Assembly (NCBI RefSeq): GCF_000732925.1
Contig: NZ_CP008953.1
Span: forward strand, 6,138,001-6,202,000
DNA length: 64,000 bases
Direction: 5' to 3'
Source of the DNA: Amycolatopsis japonica
Lineage (GTDB): Bacteria; Actinomycetota; Actinomycetes; Mycobacteriales; Pseudonocardiaceae
The position numbers and the translations under genes were made by a program. The notes under the pieces were generated by a model. The model saw only the letters and a program-made list of their open reading frames with translations. It had not been told where the DNA came from and ran no database searches. Positions 50,927 to 59,637 of this stretch are shown here, piece by piece. The first letter of the stretch is position 1. Each line of letters starts with the position of its first letter.

Positions 50927-51688
50927 CTACTGCGCCGGAGTCGTGGTCTCCCGCGCACGCCTCTCCACCAGCGGCAGCGACCGCAACTGGCGCTCCAGAT
51001 GCCACTGCAGATGCGCCGCGACCAGGCCGGACGCGTCCCGCCGCGGCACCGGCAGCGACGCCTCGGCCACCGGCCACTCGCCGTGCAGGAGCGCCGCGAG
51101 CAGCGTCAGTACCTCCTGGGAGGGGTGGACACAGCCCGGAACCCGGCAATCCGGGCACATCGAACCCCCGGCGGACACGCTGAACGCCTTGTGCGGGCCG
51201 GGCAGGCCGCAGCGGGCGCATTCGGTGATCGCGGGCGCCCAGCCGGCGTAGGCCATGGCCCGCAGGAAGAAGGCGTCGAGGATGAGGGAACTGTCCCGTT
51301 CGCCGCCCGCCAGCGCCCGCAGCGCTCCGACGACGAGCATGTAGAGCTTGAGCACCGGCTCGCCTTCTTCGGCGGACAGCCGGTCCGCGGTCTCGGCGAT
51401 GGCGCTCGCGGCGGTGTAGCGCTGATAGTCGGCGACCAGCGGCAGCGCGAAGGCGTCGACCGTCTCGACCTGGGTGATCACGTCGAGGGAGCGGCCGGTG
51501 TAGAACTGGACGTCGACGTGCCCGAACGGCTCCAGGCGCGCCCCGAAGCGCGATGACGTCCGACGCACGCCCTTCGCGACCGCACGGACCTTGCCGTGCC
51601 GCCGCGTGAGCAGGGTGACGATCCGGTCGGCCTCACCCAGCTTGTGCGTCCGCAACACCACTCCGGTGTCGCGATAGAGGTTCACCAC
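50927..51688 (-). CDS. recO: DNA repair protein RecO
   Basis: The 253-residue RecO helps load RecA in gap repair. The N-terminal OB fold reads LYRDTGVVLRTHKLGEADRIVTLLTRRHGKVRAVAKGVRRTSSRFGARLEPFGHVDVQFY. A helical middle follows, then a four-Cys zinc site CARCGLPGPHKAFSVSAGGSMCPDC. Length and order are typical. In mycobacteria recO lies next to uppS and close to era; here recO and era are separated by the dispanin cluster. Confidence 0.94.
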   Translation of the reverse strand: MVNLYRDTGVVLRTHKLGEADRIVTLLTRRHGKVRAVAKGVRRTSSRFGARLEPFGHVDVQFYTGRSLDVITQVETVDAFALPLVADYQRYTAASAIAETADRLSAEEGEPVLKLYMLVVGALRALAGGERDSSLILDAFFLRAMAYAGWAPAITECARCGLPGPHKAFSVSAGGSMCPDCRVPGCVHPSQEVLTLLAALLHGEWPVAEASLPVPRRDASGLVAAHLQWHLERQLRSLPLVERRARETTTPAQ

Positions 51689-51737
51689 CCCGACATCGTC
51701 CCACCTGGGACCGACATCGGGGTGGTGCGCCCCGGAA

Positions 51738-52169
51738 TCAGCAGTAGCGGCCGTAGCAGCTCGGCACCGACGCGGCCGCGACGATCGAGATGATGATCAT
51801 CACGATGGCGAACAGGCAGCCGAGGCCACCGATGATCGACGCGATCATGCACATGGTCCGCGTGGACCTCGACGCGTCCGCGGCGGCGGCGTAGTTGCCC
51901 TGCATCTTGTACGTGTTGACCTCGTTGGACTTCATGATCGCGAAGATCGCGATGATCCAGCAGAGGAAGATGCAGCCGATCGCCCAGCCCTTGTAGTCCT
52001 TGATGGCGTTGATGTCGCCACCGCCGCCGGGCATGCCGCCCGGCGCGCCGTAAGGGGAAGGCTGGCCGTACGGAGCAGGCTGGCCGTAGGGGGCGGGCAT
52101 GCCACCGGACGGCGGCCCGTAGCCAGGCTGCTGTCCGTAGGGCTGCTGCTGGCCGTAGGGGTTGGTCAT
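51738..52169 (-). CDS. CD225/dispanin-family membrane protein 1
   Basis: The 143-residue protein has a Tyr/Gly/Gln/Pro-rich N-terminus (repeats of PYGQ, about 1-50). A CD225 region with two hydrophobic segments follows: KGWAIGCIFLCWIIAIFAIM and, after KSNEVNTYKMQGNYAAAADAS, MCMIASIIGGLGCLF onward. The CD225 domain is shared with eukaryotic IFITM proteins; bacterial roles are unknown. It is nearly identical through the core to the neighbour at 52208, so it is a recent duplication. I start at MTNPYGQQQ (52169). Confidence 0.85.
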   Translation of the reverse strand: MTNPYGQQQPYGQQPGYGPPSGGMPAPYGQPAPYGQPSPYGAPGGMPGGGGDINAIKDYKGWAIGCIFLCWIIAIFAIMKSNEVNTYKMQGNYAAAADASRSTRTMCMIASIIGGLGCLFAIVMIIISIVAAASVPSCYGRYC

Positions 52170-52207
52170 GAAAGTGGTCCTCGTTGTTCTTTCGGCTACG
52201 GGTCGGG

Positions 52208-52681
52208 CTAGATGCTCGCGGCGACCAGGATGATCCAGAGAATGGAGAACAGGCAGCCGACACCGCCGATGATCGAGGCGATCATGCACATGGTCTTCGT
52301 CGACTTCGACGCGTCCGCGGCGGCGGCGTAGTTGCCCTGCATCTTGTACGTGTTGACCTCGTTGGACTTCATGATCGCGAAGATCGCGATGATCCAGCAG
52401 AGGAAGATGCAGCCGATCGCCCAGCCCTTGTAGTCCGGGATCGAGTTGATGTCACCGCCGCCACCGGGCATGCCGCCCGGCGCGCCGTAGGGCGCGGGCT
52501 GACCGTACGGCGCGGGCTGGCCGTAAGGCGCCGGCTGGCCGTACGGCATCGGGTTCGGGCCGGAGGGCTGGCCGTACGGCGCGGGCGTGGCGCCGGACGG
52601 GGGTCCGTATCCGGGCTGAGGCTGCTGGCCATAGGGCTGCTGCTGGCCGGGGCCGGGCTGCTGGCCGTACGGGTTCGTCAT
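52208..52681 (-). CDS. CD225/dispanin-family membrane protein 2
   Basis: The 157-residue paralogue of the previous gene has a longer PYGQP-rich N-terminus and the same core (YKGWAIGCIFLCWIIAIFAIMKSN and TMCMIASIIGGVGCLFSI). It ends after the second transmembrane segment (ILVAASI), lacking the Cys-containing tail of its neighbour. The ATG at 52681 follows GGGGAACCCC. It lies directly downstream of the RDD gene on the same strand. Confidence 0.85.
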   Translation of the reverse strand: MTNPYGQQPGPGQQQPYGQQPQPGYGPPSGATPAPYGQPSGPNPMPYGQPAPYGQPAPYGQPAPYGAPGGMPGGGGDINSIPDYKGWAIGCIFLCWIIAIFAIMKSNEVNTYKMQGNYAAAADASKSTKTMCMIASIIGGVGCLFSILWIILVAASI

Positions 52682-52736
52682 CGGGGTTCCCCACTTTTGT
52701 CGCATTTGCCGACGGGTGGATCCCGCCGGTTTTTCC

Positions 52737-53831
52737 TTACTGTTGCGGTGTTCCGGGCCCGTTCGGCCCATCCGCTCCGGGCAACTGCTGCCTCAGCTGC
52801 TCCGGGGTGATCTTCTGCGTCGGCTCGGCTTCGTCGAACCCTGACGGTGCCTGCTGAGGCTGCTGCCCCGGGCGGAGGACCTGGGTCGGCTCGGCCTCGC
52901 CCAGAGCCGGCTCAGGCTGGGACTCCGGTGACGGCGCCGCGGTTCCCTGCGGCGGCTGCCCGAAGGGCTGGGAAGGCTGCTGCCCGAACGGCTGCGGCTG
53001 CTGGGGCTGCTGACCGAACGGGGACTGCTGCTGCGGCGCGCCGAACGGCTGCTGCGGCTGTTGTTGCGGCTGGCCGAACGGGGCGGGCGGCGCGGGGAAG
53101 GACGGCGAAGACGACGGCGGCGCCGGGAATCCCGGGGTCTGGCCGAACGGTGCCGACGCGGCCGCTTCGCCCGGCACGACGACGGTGCTGAGGATCTTGT
53201 CCGCGAACGTCTGCTTCTTCTCGTCCCACAGCGGCCAGAGGTAGCCGAGACCGCAGACCCAGCCGTCCAGGTTGTGGCAAAGGTCCCGGACGAACGCCAT
53301 CAGCGGGCCGATCGGCTGGCCGTCGCTCTCGCGGACGAGCTTGATCTTCAGGATCTTCTTGCCGAGCGACTGGCCGGTGGTGCCCATCTTGAGCCACCGG
53401 TTGTAGACGGTCCAGGCGAACCCGGCCAGATAACCGAGACCGGCGATGAACAGGCCGACCGTGTCAGGCCCCACCGCCGAGATGATCATGCCGATGATCG
53501 GCAGCACGACGATCGGGCCGAAGTCGATGAGCGTCGCGCCCGCGCGCAGGCCCCAGTGGGCGTAGTCGGTCCGCGGACCGAACTGGGAAGCCTGGTCGAA
53601 CGGCGAGGCCTGACCCTGCTGCCCGAAGGGAGACTGCGGCTGCTGCTGGCCGAACGGAGACGACGGCTGCTGGCCGAAAGGCGATTGCGGCTGCTGCCCG
53701 AACGGCGAGGGCTGTTCTCCCGACGGCTGCTGCCCGAACGGCGACTGCGGCCGCGGTGACTGCTGCTGCCCATCCCCGGATCCGGGCGGCGGCTGCTGTC
53801 CCGGCGGCTGCTGGCCGTAGGGAGTGGTCAT
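52737..53831 (-). CDS. RDD-family membrane protein with Q/P-rich flanks
   Basis: The 364-residue protein has a central RDD domain (about 105-255). It contains HWGLRAGATLIDFGPIVVLPIIGMIIS with the Arg/Asp pair, NRWLKMGTTGQSLGKKILKIKLV and MAFVRDLCHNLDGW, in three or four helices. Both flanks are low-complexity: SPFGQQ-type repeats before and PFGQQPQQP-type repeats after, with a Thr-containing EAEPTQ motif twice near the end that could be a phosphorylation/FHA target (inference). RDD proteins are suspected ion or small-molecule transporters. ATG 53831 opens MTTPYGQQP. Confidence 0.85.
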   Translation of the reverse strand: MTTPYGQQPPGQQPPPGSGDGQQQSPRPQSPFGQQPSGEQPSPFGQQPQSPFGQQPSSPFGQQQPQSPFGQQGQASPFDQASQFGPRTDYAHWGLRAGATLIDFGPIVVLPIIGMIISAVGPDTVGLFIAGLGYLAGFAWTVYNRWLKMGTTGQSLGKKILKIKLVRESDGQPIGPLMAFVRDLCHNLDGWVCGLGYLWPLWDEKKQTFADKILSTVVVPGEAAASAPFGQTPGFPAPPSSSPSFPAPPAPFGQPQQQPQQPFGAPQQQSPFGQQPQQPQPFGQQPSQPFGQPPQGTAAPSPESQPEPALGEAEPTQVLRPGQQPQQAPSGFDEAEPTQKITPEQLRQQLPGADGPNGPGTPQQ

Positions 53832-53976
53832 CGAAATCCCCTCGCTGGTTCCTCGCCCCTGGCGCACGGGCCTCTGCGGCGACCCGGGCTGAATGTACGG
53901 CATGGGTACACACCGAGCAGACCGGTGCGCGGGAGCGTACTCGGTACCACCGACGATCCGGGCCTCGGCCCGGCAC

Positions 53977-54429
53977 TCACACGTAAAGCGAGGTGAACGG
54001 GGCGAAGGGCAGGTTACGGATGACGAACCAGACGACGAACACGACACCGAACGCGAGCGGCGTCCAGCGCCAGTGCAGCCAGCTGTCCACCGCGCGGCCG
54101 CGGAGCCTGCCGACCGCCCAGGCGACGGTGCTCCAGATGAGCAGCAGAACGACCACAAAGGACACCGCGTTGTAGTGCAGTGCGGCGGGGATGTCCCCGT
54201 GCAGCGCGCTGTAGACCATGCGCATACCGCCGCAGCCGGGACAGGCGATGCCCAGCAGGGCCTTGGTGGGACAGACCGGAAGCGGCCCGCCCGGAGTGGT
54301 GGGATCACCCAGCCAGAGGACGACACAGCCGAGGCCGGCCCCGGCTGCGATGGCCAGGGGCGGCCCCAGCGCGCGGGCCTTGGCTTTGAACCCGCGCGCC
54401 GGGAATCCCGTGTAGACGGACGTCGTCAC
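53977..54429 (-). CDS. DUF2752 membrane protein
   Basis: The 150-residue protein has three or four helices and the DUF2752 hallmark CPGCGGMR after CPTKALLGIA. ALHGDIPAALHYNAVSFVVVLLLIWSTVAW follows. Function is unknown; the Cys pair suggests a metal or redox role. GTG 54429 (VTTSVYTGF) overlaps the stop of the upstream dispanin (GTGA), so it is translationally coupled to it. The frame further upstream is an artefact running through that gene. Confidence 0.82.
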   Translation of the reverse strand: MTTSVYTGFPARGFKAKARALGPPLAIAAGAGLGCVVLWLGDPTTPGGPLPVCPTKALLGIACPGCGGMRMVYSALHGDIPAALHYNAVSFVVVLLLIWSTVAWAVGRLRGRAVDSWLHWRWTPLAFGVVFVVWFVIRNLPFAPFTSLYV

Positions 54430-54776
54430 GGCGTGAAGCTTCCCGCCGACGCGCCGATGATGATCATCACCACGATGAAGATGATGTACAGCAGGAAAAG
54501 ACCGCCGGTGGCGATCGCACCCCACATGGACCACTTCTTCGCGTCGTCGGCGGCCTTCTGGGCTTCGGCGTGGAAACCCTGCGCCCACAACGTCTGCACC
54601 TGGCTCGACTTCACGATCGCGACGATACCCAGCGGCAGGCAGCACAACACCGTGCAGAGAATGGCCCACACCAGGTTGTTGTCCGGCGGGGGACCGTAGT
54701 TCGGCACGCCGCCGTAATACGGCTGCTGCGGCGGTGGCCCGCCCGGAGGCGGGTAGTTCGGGTACTGGTCGGTCAT
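54426..54776 (-). CDS. CD225/dispanin-family membrane protein 3
   Basis: The 116-residue protein has a short YPNYPPPGGPPPQQPYYGG N-terminus and a CD225 core LVWAILCTVLCCLPLGIVAIVKSSQVQTLWAQGFHAEAQKAADDAKKW, ending in a second helix. The CCLPLGIVAIVKSSQV segment is closer to classical IFITM/CD225 than the downstream pair. Two adjacent Cys could be lipidated as in IFITM proteins (inference). It is coupled to DUF2752 by a 4-base overlap. Confidence 0.87.
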   Translation of the reverse strand: MTDQYPNYPPPGGPPPQQPYYGGVPNYGPPPDNNLVWAILCTVLCCLPLGIVAIVKSSQVQTLWAQGFHAEAQKAADDAKKWSMWGAIATGGLFLLYIIFIVVMIIIGASAGSFTP

Positions 54777-54801
54777 GAGGTCTCCCCCTCGAGCGCCGGG
54801 A

Positions 54802-55143
54802 TCAGCGGTAGTTGTTCACGTCCACCGAGGCCGCGAAGACGCCCAGGACGACGACGAGGACAACGTACAGAACGATGATGACGCCACCGACGATCGCCGC
54901 GATGATCGACCACTTCTTGGCGGCGTCGGCCGCTTCCTGCGCGGCGGCGGGCTGGCCCTGCGCCCAGAGGGTGTTCACCTGGTTCGCCTTGACGATGGCG
55001 ACGATGCCGAAGGGCAGGCAGCACAGGATGGTGGTGAGGATGGCCCACACCAGGTTGTTGTTGGGCGGCGGGCCGGGGTTGTTGAAGCCGCCACCGCCCT
55101 GAGGGTCGCCGGAGTAGTTGGGCAGGCCCTGGTTGTCGGTCAT
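54802..55143 (-). CDS. CD225/dispanin-family membrane protein 4
   Basis: The 113-residue protein resembles the next gene: NNNLVWAILTTILCCLPFGIVAIVKANQVNTLWAQGQPAAAQEAADAAKKWS, then a helix and SVDVNNYR. It is first in the dispanin-DUF2752-RDD cluster. The 156-base gap upstream to era holds a probable promoter region but no gene. Together with the others it forms a run of small membrane proteins with disordered N-termini. Confidence 0.87.
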   Translation of the reverse strand: MTDNQGLPNYSGDPQGGGGFNNPGPPPNNNLVWAILTTILCCLPFGIVAIVKANQVNTLWAQGQPAAAQEAADAAKKWSIIAAIVGGVIIVLYVVLVVVLGVFAASVDVNNYR

Positions 55144-55299
55144 TTACCGCTTTCCCTTCACGAATGAGATGTCGAACTCCGACCCGGGCGCGCCGCCCGA
55201 TCAGCGATCCCCGGAGTCAAGGGTTGAGACTCTAAGGTCACCCGTCCGGTTCCACATCATCAACCGGTCTCCGCGACCGAATCGAGACATTCCGTTCAG

Positions 55300-56199
55300 T
55301 CAGAAGCCCAGCCGTCGCAACTGACGGGGGTCGCGCTGCCACTCTTTGGCGACCTTGATGTGCAGATCGAGGTAGACCTTCGAACCGAGGAGCCCTTCGA
55401 TCTGCTGCCGGGCGCGCGCGCCGACGTCCTTGAGCCGCTCACCCTTGTGCCCGAGGATGATGCCCTTCTGGCTCGGACGTTCCACATAAAGGAACGCGTG
55501 CACGTCGATCATGTCGTCCCTGCCCTCGTGGGGCAGCATCTCTTCGACGGTGACGGCGATCGAGTGCGGGAGTTCGTCCCGGACGCCCTCCAGCGCCGCC
55601 TCGCGGATCAGCTCGGCGACCAGGGTCTGCTCCGGCTCGTCGGTGAGTTCGCCGCCCGGATACAGCTGCGGCCCCTCGGGAAGGTGCCGCACCAACAGAT
55701 CCGAGAGCGCGCCGACCTGGAAACCGTCCACAGCGGACACCGGGATCAGCTCCGCGAACTCCATGACCTCCTGCAAGGCGAGCAGCTGCTCGGCGACCTG
55801 CTCGGGTTTCACGAGATCCGTCTTGGTGACGACGCCGATCACCGGGGTGCGCTTGGCGATCTTCTTGAGTTCGGCGGCGATGAACCGGTCGCCGGGGCCG
55901 ACCTTTTCGTTGGCGGGCACGCACAAGCCGACAACGTCCACTTCGGACCATGTCGAGTGGACGATGTCGTTCAGCCGCTCGCCGAGCAGGGTCCTCGGCC
56001 GGTGCAGGCCCGGTGTGTCGATGATCACCAGCTGCGCGTCGTCGCGGTGGACGATGCCGCGGATGGCGTGCCGGGTGGTCTGCGGTTTGCTGGAGGTGAT
56101 CGCGACCTTGCTGCCGACGAGCGCGTTGGTCAGCGTCGACTTGCCCGCGTTGGGCCGCCCGACGAAGCAGGCGAAACCGGAACGATGCGGCTCGGCCAT
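55300..56199 (-). CDS. era: GTPase Era
   Basis: The 299-residue GTPase binds 16S rRNA during 30S assembly. It has G1 GRPNAGKS (14-21), the G2 switch KPQTTRHAIRGIV, G3 DTPGLHR, G4 VVTKTDLV and a C-terminal KH domain containing ILGHKGERLKDVGARARQQIEGLLG. Length is typical. Its ATG overlaps the stop of the deaminase-like gene by one base (ATGA type), so it belongs to the phoH - ybeY - CorC - deaminase-like - era operon. Confidence 0.96.
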   Translation of the reverse strand: MAEPHRSGFACFVGRPNAGKSTLTNALVGSKVAITSSKPQTTRHAIRGIVHRDDAQLVIIDTPGLHRPRTLLGERLNDIVHSTWSEVDVVGLCVPANEKVGPGDRFIAAELKKIAKRTPVIGVVTKTDLVKPEQVAEQLLALQEVMEFAELIPVSAVDGFQVGALSDLLVRHLPEGPQLYPGGELTDEPEQTLVAELIREAALEGVRDELPHSIAVTVEEMLPHEGRDDMIDVHAFLYVERPSQKGIILGHKGERLKDVGARARQQIEGLLGSKVYLDLHIKVAKEWQRDPRQLRRLGF

Positions 56200-56525
56200 C
56201 AGTTCAGCACCTTGCCACTGGGGTCGGCCAGGTAGATCGGGGCCTTTTCGGCGATGTCACGGACCGCGTGCACGGACGCTTCCTTGAGCAGACCTTCGGC
56301 GGTGACCACGACGGCGGCCTCGATTCCTTCGGCTCCGCTCGAAACGGCGGCGGCGACGGCGGCCTGCAGCGCGGTGAGCTTGAACGACGGCTGGTCGACC
56401 GTGCTCGCCGCGTACGTGCGGCCGTCGGTGTCGCGGAGCGCGGCGCCTTCGGCGGCCTGGGTGCGGGCTCGCGCGGACCTGGCCAGGGTCACCAGCTTCT
56501 CGTCCTCGGCGTCCAGCTCAGGCAT
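56199..56525 (-). CDS. Cytidine-deaminase-like protein without zinc motifs
   Basis: The 108-residue protein follows the cytidine deaminase layout (LVTLARSARARTQAAEGAALRDTDGRTYAASTVDQPSFKLTALQAAVAAAVSSG). The zinc-binding HAE and PCxxC motifs are absent: KLTALQ replaces the first and no Cys is present. A non-catalytic or regulatory role is therefore likely. It is conserved at this place between CorC and era in actinobacteria. I choose ATG 56525 because ACAGGAG precedes it; an upstream ATG at 56549 would overlap CorC by 32 bases. Confidence 0.8.
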   Translation of the reverse strand: MPELDAEDEKLVTLARSARARTQAAEGAALRDTDGRTYAASTVDQPSFKLTALQAAVAAAVSSGAEGIEAAVVVTAEGLLKEASVHAVRDIAEKAPIYLADPSGKVLN

Positions 56526-57870
56526 GTTCGACACTCCTGTCACTTTCATCGGGCTGCGGGACCCGGGTCCGGCGCCTGCCCTGGGCTGCGTCGGTCACCG
56601 CGTCCGCGTCGGCGGGGTGGACGACCACCGTGGTGATCCGCATCCGCCCGCGCCGGTCCTTACCGCCTTCGGCGAACAGCCGAAGTCCGGCGACCTCGGC
56701 TTCGGCCCCCGGCAGCGGGACCCTACCCAGTCGCTCGGCGAGCAGCCCGCCCACGGTCTCCACGTCGTGGTCTTCGAGGTCGATCCCGAACAGTTCACCC
56801 AGGTCGTCGATCGAGAGCCGGGACGAGACGCGGACCGCGCCGTTTTCGAGTTCTTCGACCTCGGGGCGTTCGTCGGCGTCGGATTCGTCGGTGATCTCGC
56901 CGACGATCTCCTCGAGGATGTCCTCGATGGTGAGCAGGCCGGCGGTGCCGCCGTACTCGTCGACGGCGATCGCCATGTGGTTGTGCGAGACCTGCATCTC
57001 CTTGAGCAGATCGTCGAGCCGTTTGGAGTCCGGCACGAAACTCGCCGGGTTCATCAGCTCCTCGACCTGCCGCTGCGAGCCGCCCTCGGCCATGTACGCG
57101 GGCATGAGGTCCTTGATGTTGACCACGCCCACCACGTCGTCGACGGAGTCGCCGATCACCGGCAGCCGGGTGAACCCGGTGCGCAGGGCCAGCGCGAGCG
57201 CCTGGCGCACGGTCTTGTCGTGCTCGATCCAGACGATCTCCGTGCGCGGCACCATGACCTCGCGCGCGACGGTGTCGCCGAGTTCGAACACCGAGTGGAT
57301 CATCTCGCGCTCGGATTCCTCGACGACGCCGCGCTCCTGGGCGAGGTCGACCAGTTCACGCAGTTCGACTTCGGAGGTGAACGGGCCTTCGCGGAAGCCG
57401 CGGCCCGGGGTGATGGCGTTACCGAGGACGATCAGCAGCCTGCTGAGCGGGCCGAGGATCGACCCGAGCACGCGGACGGGACCCGCGACGACGAGCCCGA
57501 TCCGGTACGGATGCTGGCGGCCGAGGGTGCGCGGGCCGACACCGATGAGCACGTAGCTCACCACGACCATCACCCCCGCCGCGACCACGATGGCGAGCCA
57601 CAGCGGCCGGATCCAGCCGAGGACGTCGACGGTGACCAGCACGGTGGCGGTCAGCTCGCAGGTCATCCGCAGCAGCAGGATCAGGTTGATGTGGCGGCGG
57701 CGTTCGGCGATGACCAGCGACAGCTGACGCGCACCGGGGCGGCCGAGCCGGACGAGACCGTCGGCACGGGCCTTGGAGACCGTGCTGACGGCGGCGTCGG
57801 CGGCCGCGAACACCCCGGCGAGCAGGATCAGCGCGATCGCGATGACCAGCAGGGCCGTGGGACTACCCAT
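56518..57870 (-). CDS. HlyC/CorC-family CNNM-CBS membrane protein
   Basis: The 450-residue protein has an N-terminal DUF21/CNNM membrane region (about four helices to residue 160), paired CBS domains (about 215-330: MVPRTEIVWIEHDKTVRQALALALRTGFTRLPVIGD and MAIAVDEYGGTAGLLTIEDILEEIVGEI), and a C-terminal CorC_HlyC/transporter-associated domain (VSSRLSIDDLGELFGIDL). The family handles Mg or Co transport. ATG 57870 gives a clean first helix; an upstream frame overlaps ybeY. It sits in the phoH operon. Confidence 0.92.
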   Translation of the reverse strand: MGSPTALLVIAIALILLAGVFAAADAAVSTVSKARADGLVRLGRPGARQLSLVIAERRRHINLILLLRMTCELTATVLVTVDVLGWIRPLWLAIVVAAGVMVVVSYVLIGVGPRTLGRQHPYRIGLVVAGPVRVLGSILGPLSRLLIVLGNAITPGRGFREGPFTSEVELRELVDLAQERGVVEESEREMIHSVFELGDTVAREVMVPRTEIVWIEHDKTVRQALALALRTGFTRLPVIGDSVDDVVGVVNIKDLMPAYMAEGGSQRQVEELMNPASFVPDSKRLDDLLKEMQVSHNHMAIAVDEYGGTAGLLTIEDILEEIVGEITDESDADERPEVEELENGAVRVSSRLSIDDLGELFGIDLEDHDVETVGGLLAERLGRVPLPGAEAEVAGLRLFAEGGKDRRGRMRITTVVVHPADADAVTDAAQGRRRTRVPQPDESDRSVEHA

Positions 57871-57883
57871 GTCCGCGAACCGC

Positions 57884-58441
57884 CTAGGCGGGGGGCTCTT
57901 CGGCGGGCGCGGCGGCGTCGAGGCCGGCGGTGCCGAGGAGCCTGTCGTCCGCGGAGCGCTGCGCGTCGCGCTTGTTGTGCGCGGCCACCGCGGCCTGGAA
58001 CTCGCCGAGGATCCGCTTCTGCAGACCGAACATCTCGCGTTCCTCGGCGGGTTCGGCGTGGTCGTAGCCGAGCAGGTGCAGCACACCGTGCGTGGTGAGC
58101 AGGTGCAGCTCGTCCATCAGCGCGTGCCCGGCCGTCTTGGCCTGGTCCTTCGCGAACGCCGGGCACAGCACGATGTCGCCGAGCAGCGCGGGCGAGGCGT
58201 CGGGCGCGTCGGGGCGGCGCGACGAGTCGAGCTCGTCCATCGGGAAGGCCATCACGTCGGTGGGACCGGGCAGGTCCATCCACCGCTCGTGCAGGTCCTC
58301 CATCACCTCGAGGGTGACGAGCAGGATGGACAGCTCGGCGAGCGGGCTGACCTCCATCTTGTCGAGCGCGAAGCGGGCGGCCGACACGATCGAGGTCTCG
58401 TCGACGTTCACGCCCGATTCATTGGCGATTTCGATGCTCAT
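57884..58441 (-). CDS. ybeY: Endoribonuclease YbeY
   Basis: The 185-residue metal-dependent RNase matures 16S rRNA and monitors ribosomes. The zinc motif is HGVLHLLGYDH, and PTDVMAFPMDE is also conserved. ATG 58441 overlaps the phoH stop by four bases (ATGA). The C-terminal tail after the zinc motif (about 45 residues, ending DAAAPAEEPPA) is longer than in short orthologues but similar to other actinobacteria. Confidence 0.95.
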   Translation of the reverse strand: MSIEIANESGVNVDETSIVSAARFALDKMEVSPLAELSILLVTLEVMEDLHERWMDLPGPTDVMAFPMDELDSSRRPDAPDASPALLGDIVLCPAFAKDQAKTAGHALMDELHLLTTHGVLHLLGYDHAEPAEEREMFGLQKRILGEFQAAVAAHNKRDAQRSADDRLLGTAGLDAAAPAEEPPA

Positions 58442-59523
58442 GAACGGCGCTGACCCTTCCAACCGCTGCCCTGGTCCTTGCTGTCCTGCAGCGCCTGCCA
58501 CTTCTCGTACGCGTCGACGATGTCGCCGACGAGCTTGTGCCGCACCACGTCCTGGCTGGTGAGCTGGGCGAAGTGCAGATCCTCGACACCTTCGAGGATG
58601 TCGCGGACCACCCGGAGGCCGCTCTTCTGGCCGTTGGGGAGGTCGACCTGCGTGACGTCGCCGGTGACGACGATCTTGGCGCCGAAGCCGAGCCGGGTGA
58701 GGAACATCTTCATCTGTTCCGGCGTGGTGTTCTGCGCTTCGTCGAGGATGATGAAGGCGTCGTTGAGGGTGCGGCCGCGCATGTACGCCAGCGGCGCGAT
58801 CTCGATGGTGCCCGCCTGCATCAGCCGCGGGATCGACTCGGGCTCGACCATGTCGTGCAGCGCGTCGTACAGCGGGCGCAGGTACGGGTCGATCTTCTCG
58901 TTGAGCGTGCCCGGCAGGTAGCCGAGTCGCTCACCGGCTTCGACCGCGGGGCGGGTCAGCACGATGCGGGTGACCTGCTTCGCCTGCAGCGCCTGGACGG
59001 CCTTGGCCATGGCGAGGTACGTCTTGCCGGTACCGGCGGGGCCGATGCCGAAGACGATCGTGTGCTTGTCGATGGCGTCGACGTAGCGCTTCTGGTTGAG
59101 CGTCTTGGGCCGGATCGTCTTGCCGCGCCGGGAGATGATGTTCATGCTCAGCACTTCGGCCGGTGACTCGTGGTCACCGGTGGAGAGCATGCCGACGGTG
59201 CGGCGGACGGTGGCGGGGTCGACCTGCTGGCCGCGGCCGGCGAGGGTCACGAGTTCGGCGAAGACACGTTCGGCGAAGGCGACGTCGGCGGGGGCGCCGG
59301 TCAGGGTGACCTCGTTGCCCCGGACGTGGACGTCGGCGGCGAGGAGCTCTTCGGCGACGCGGAGGTTTTCGTCCCTTGAGCCGAGCAGGCTGAGCGCGGC
59401 GGCGTCGGGGATGGGGAATCGGGACTGGGCCGCTTCGGTGATGGCGGCTTCATCAGCCTTCGTCGGGGTGACGTCCGCGGGAACGTCGGGTCGGGCGGCT
59501 TCACCCGGTACGGTTCCGGCCAC
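58438..59523 (-). CDS. phoH: PhoH-like ATPase
   Basis: The 361-residue P-loop protein has an N-terminal KH-like region and Walker A GPAGTGKT (161-168), then TRPAVEAGERLGYLPG and the Walker B segment FIILDEAQNTTPEQMKMFLTRLG. PhoH proteins are RNA-linked ATPases or helicases found next to ybeY in most bacteria, consistent with rRNA maturation. It is first in the phoH - ybeY - CorC - deaminase-like - era operon. The start at 59523 could be shortened, as the first 30 residues are low-complexity. Confidence 0.93.
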   Translation of the reverse strand: MAGTVPGEAARPDVPADVTPTKADEAAITEAAQSRFPIPDAAALSLLGSRDENLRVAEELLAADVHVRGNEVTLTGAPADVAFAERVFAELVTLAGRGQQVDPATVRRTVGMLSTGDHESPAEVLSMNIISRRGKTIRPKTLNQKRYVDAIDKHTIVFGIGPAGTGKTYLAMAKAVQALQAKQVTRIVLTRPAVEAGERLGYLPGTLNEKIDPYLRPLYDALHDMVEPESIPRLMQAGTIEIAPLAYMRGRTLNDAFIILDEAQNTTPEQMKMFLTRLGFGAKIVVTGDVTQVDLPNGQKSGLRVVRDILEGVEDLHFAQLTSQDVVRHKLVGDIVDAYEKWQALQDSKDQGSGWKGQRRS

Positions 59524-59637
59524 GTGGCCTCGGGCCTACTTCCTGCGCTTACGCTGCGATTTTCAACGACAGTGACGAGTTCGATGTTACTGGTTGCGGG
59601 TGGCGGCACGCAGTCCGGTTTCCGCAGGCCGCGCGCC

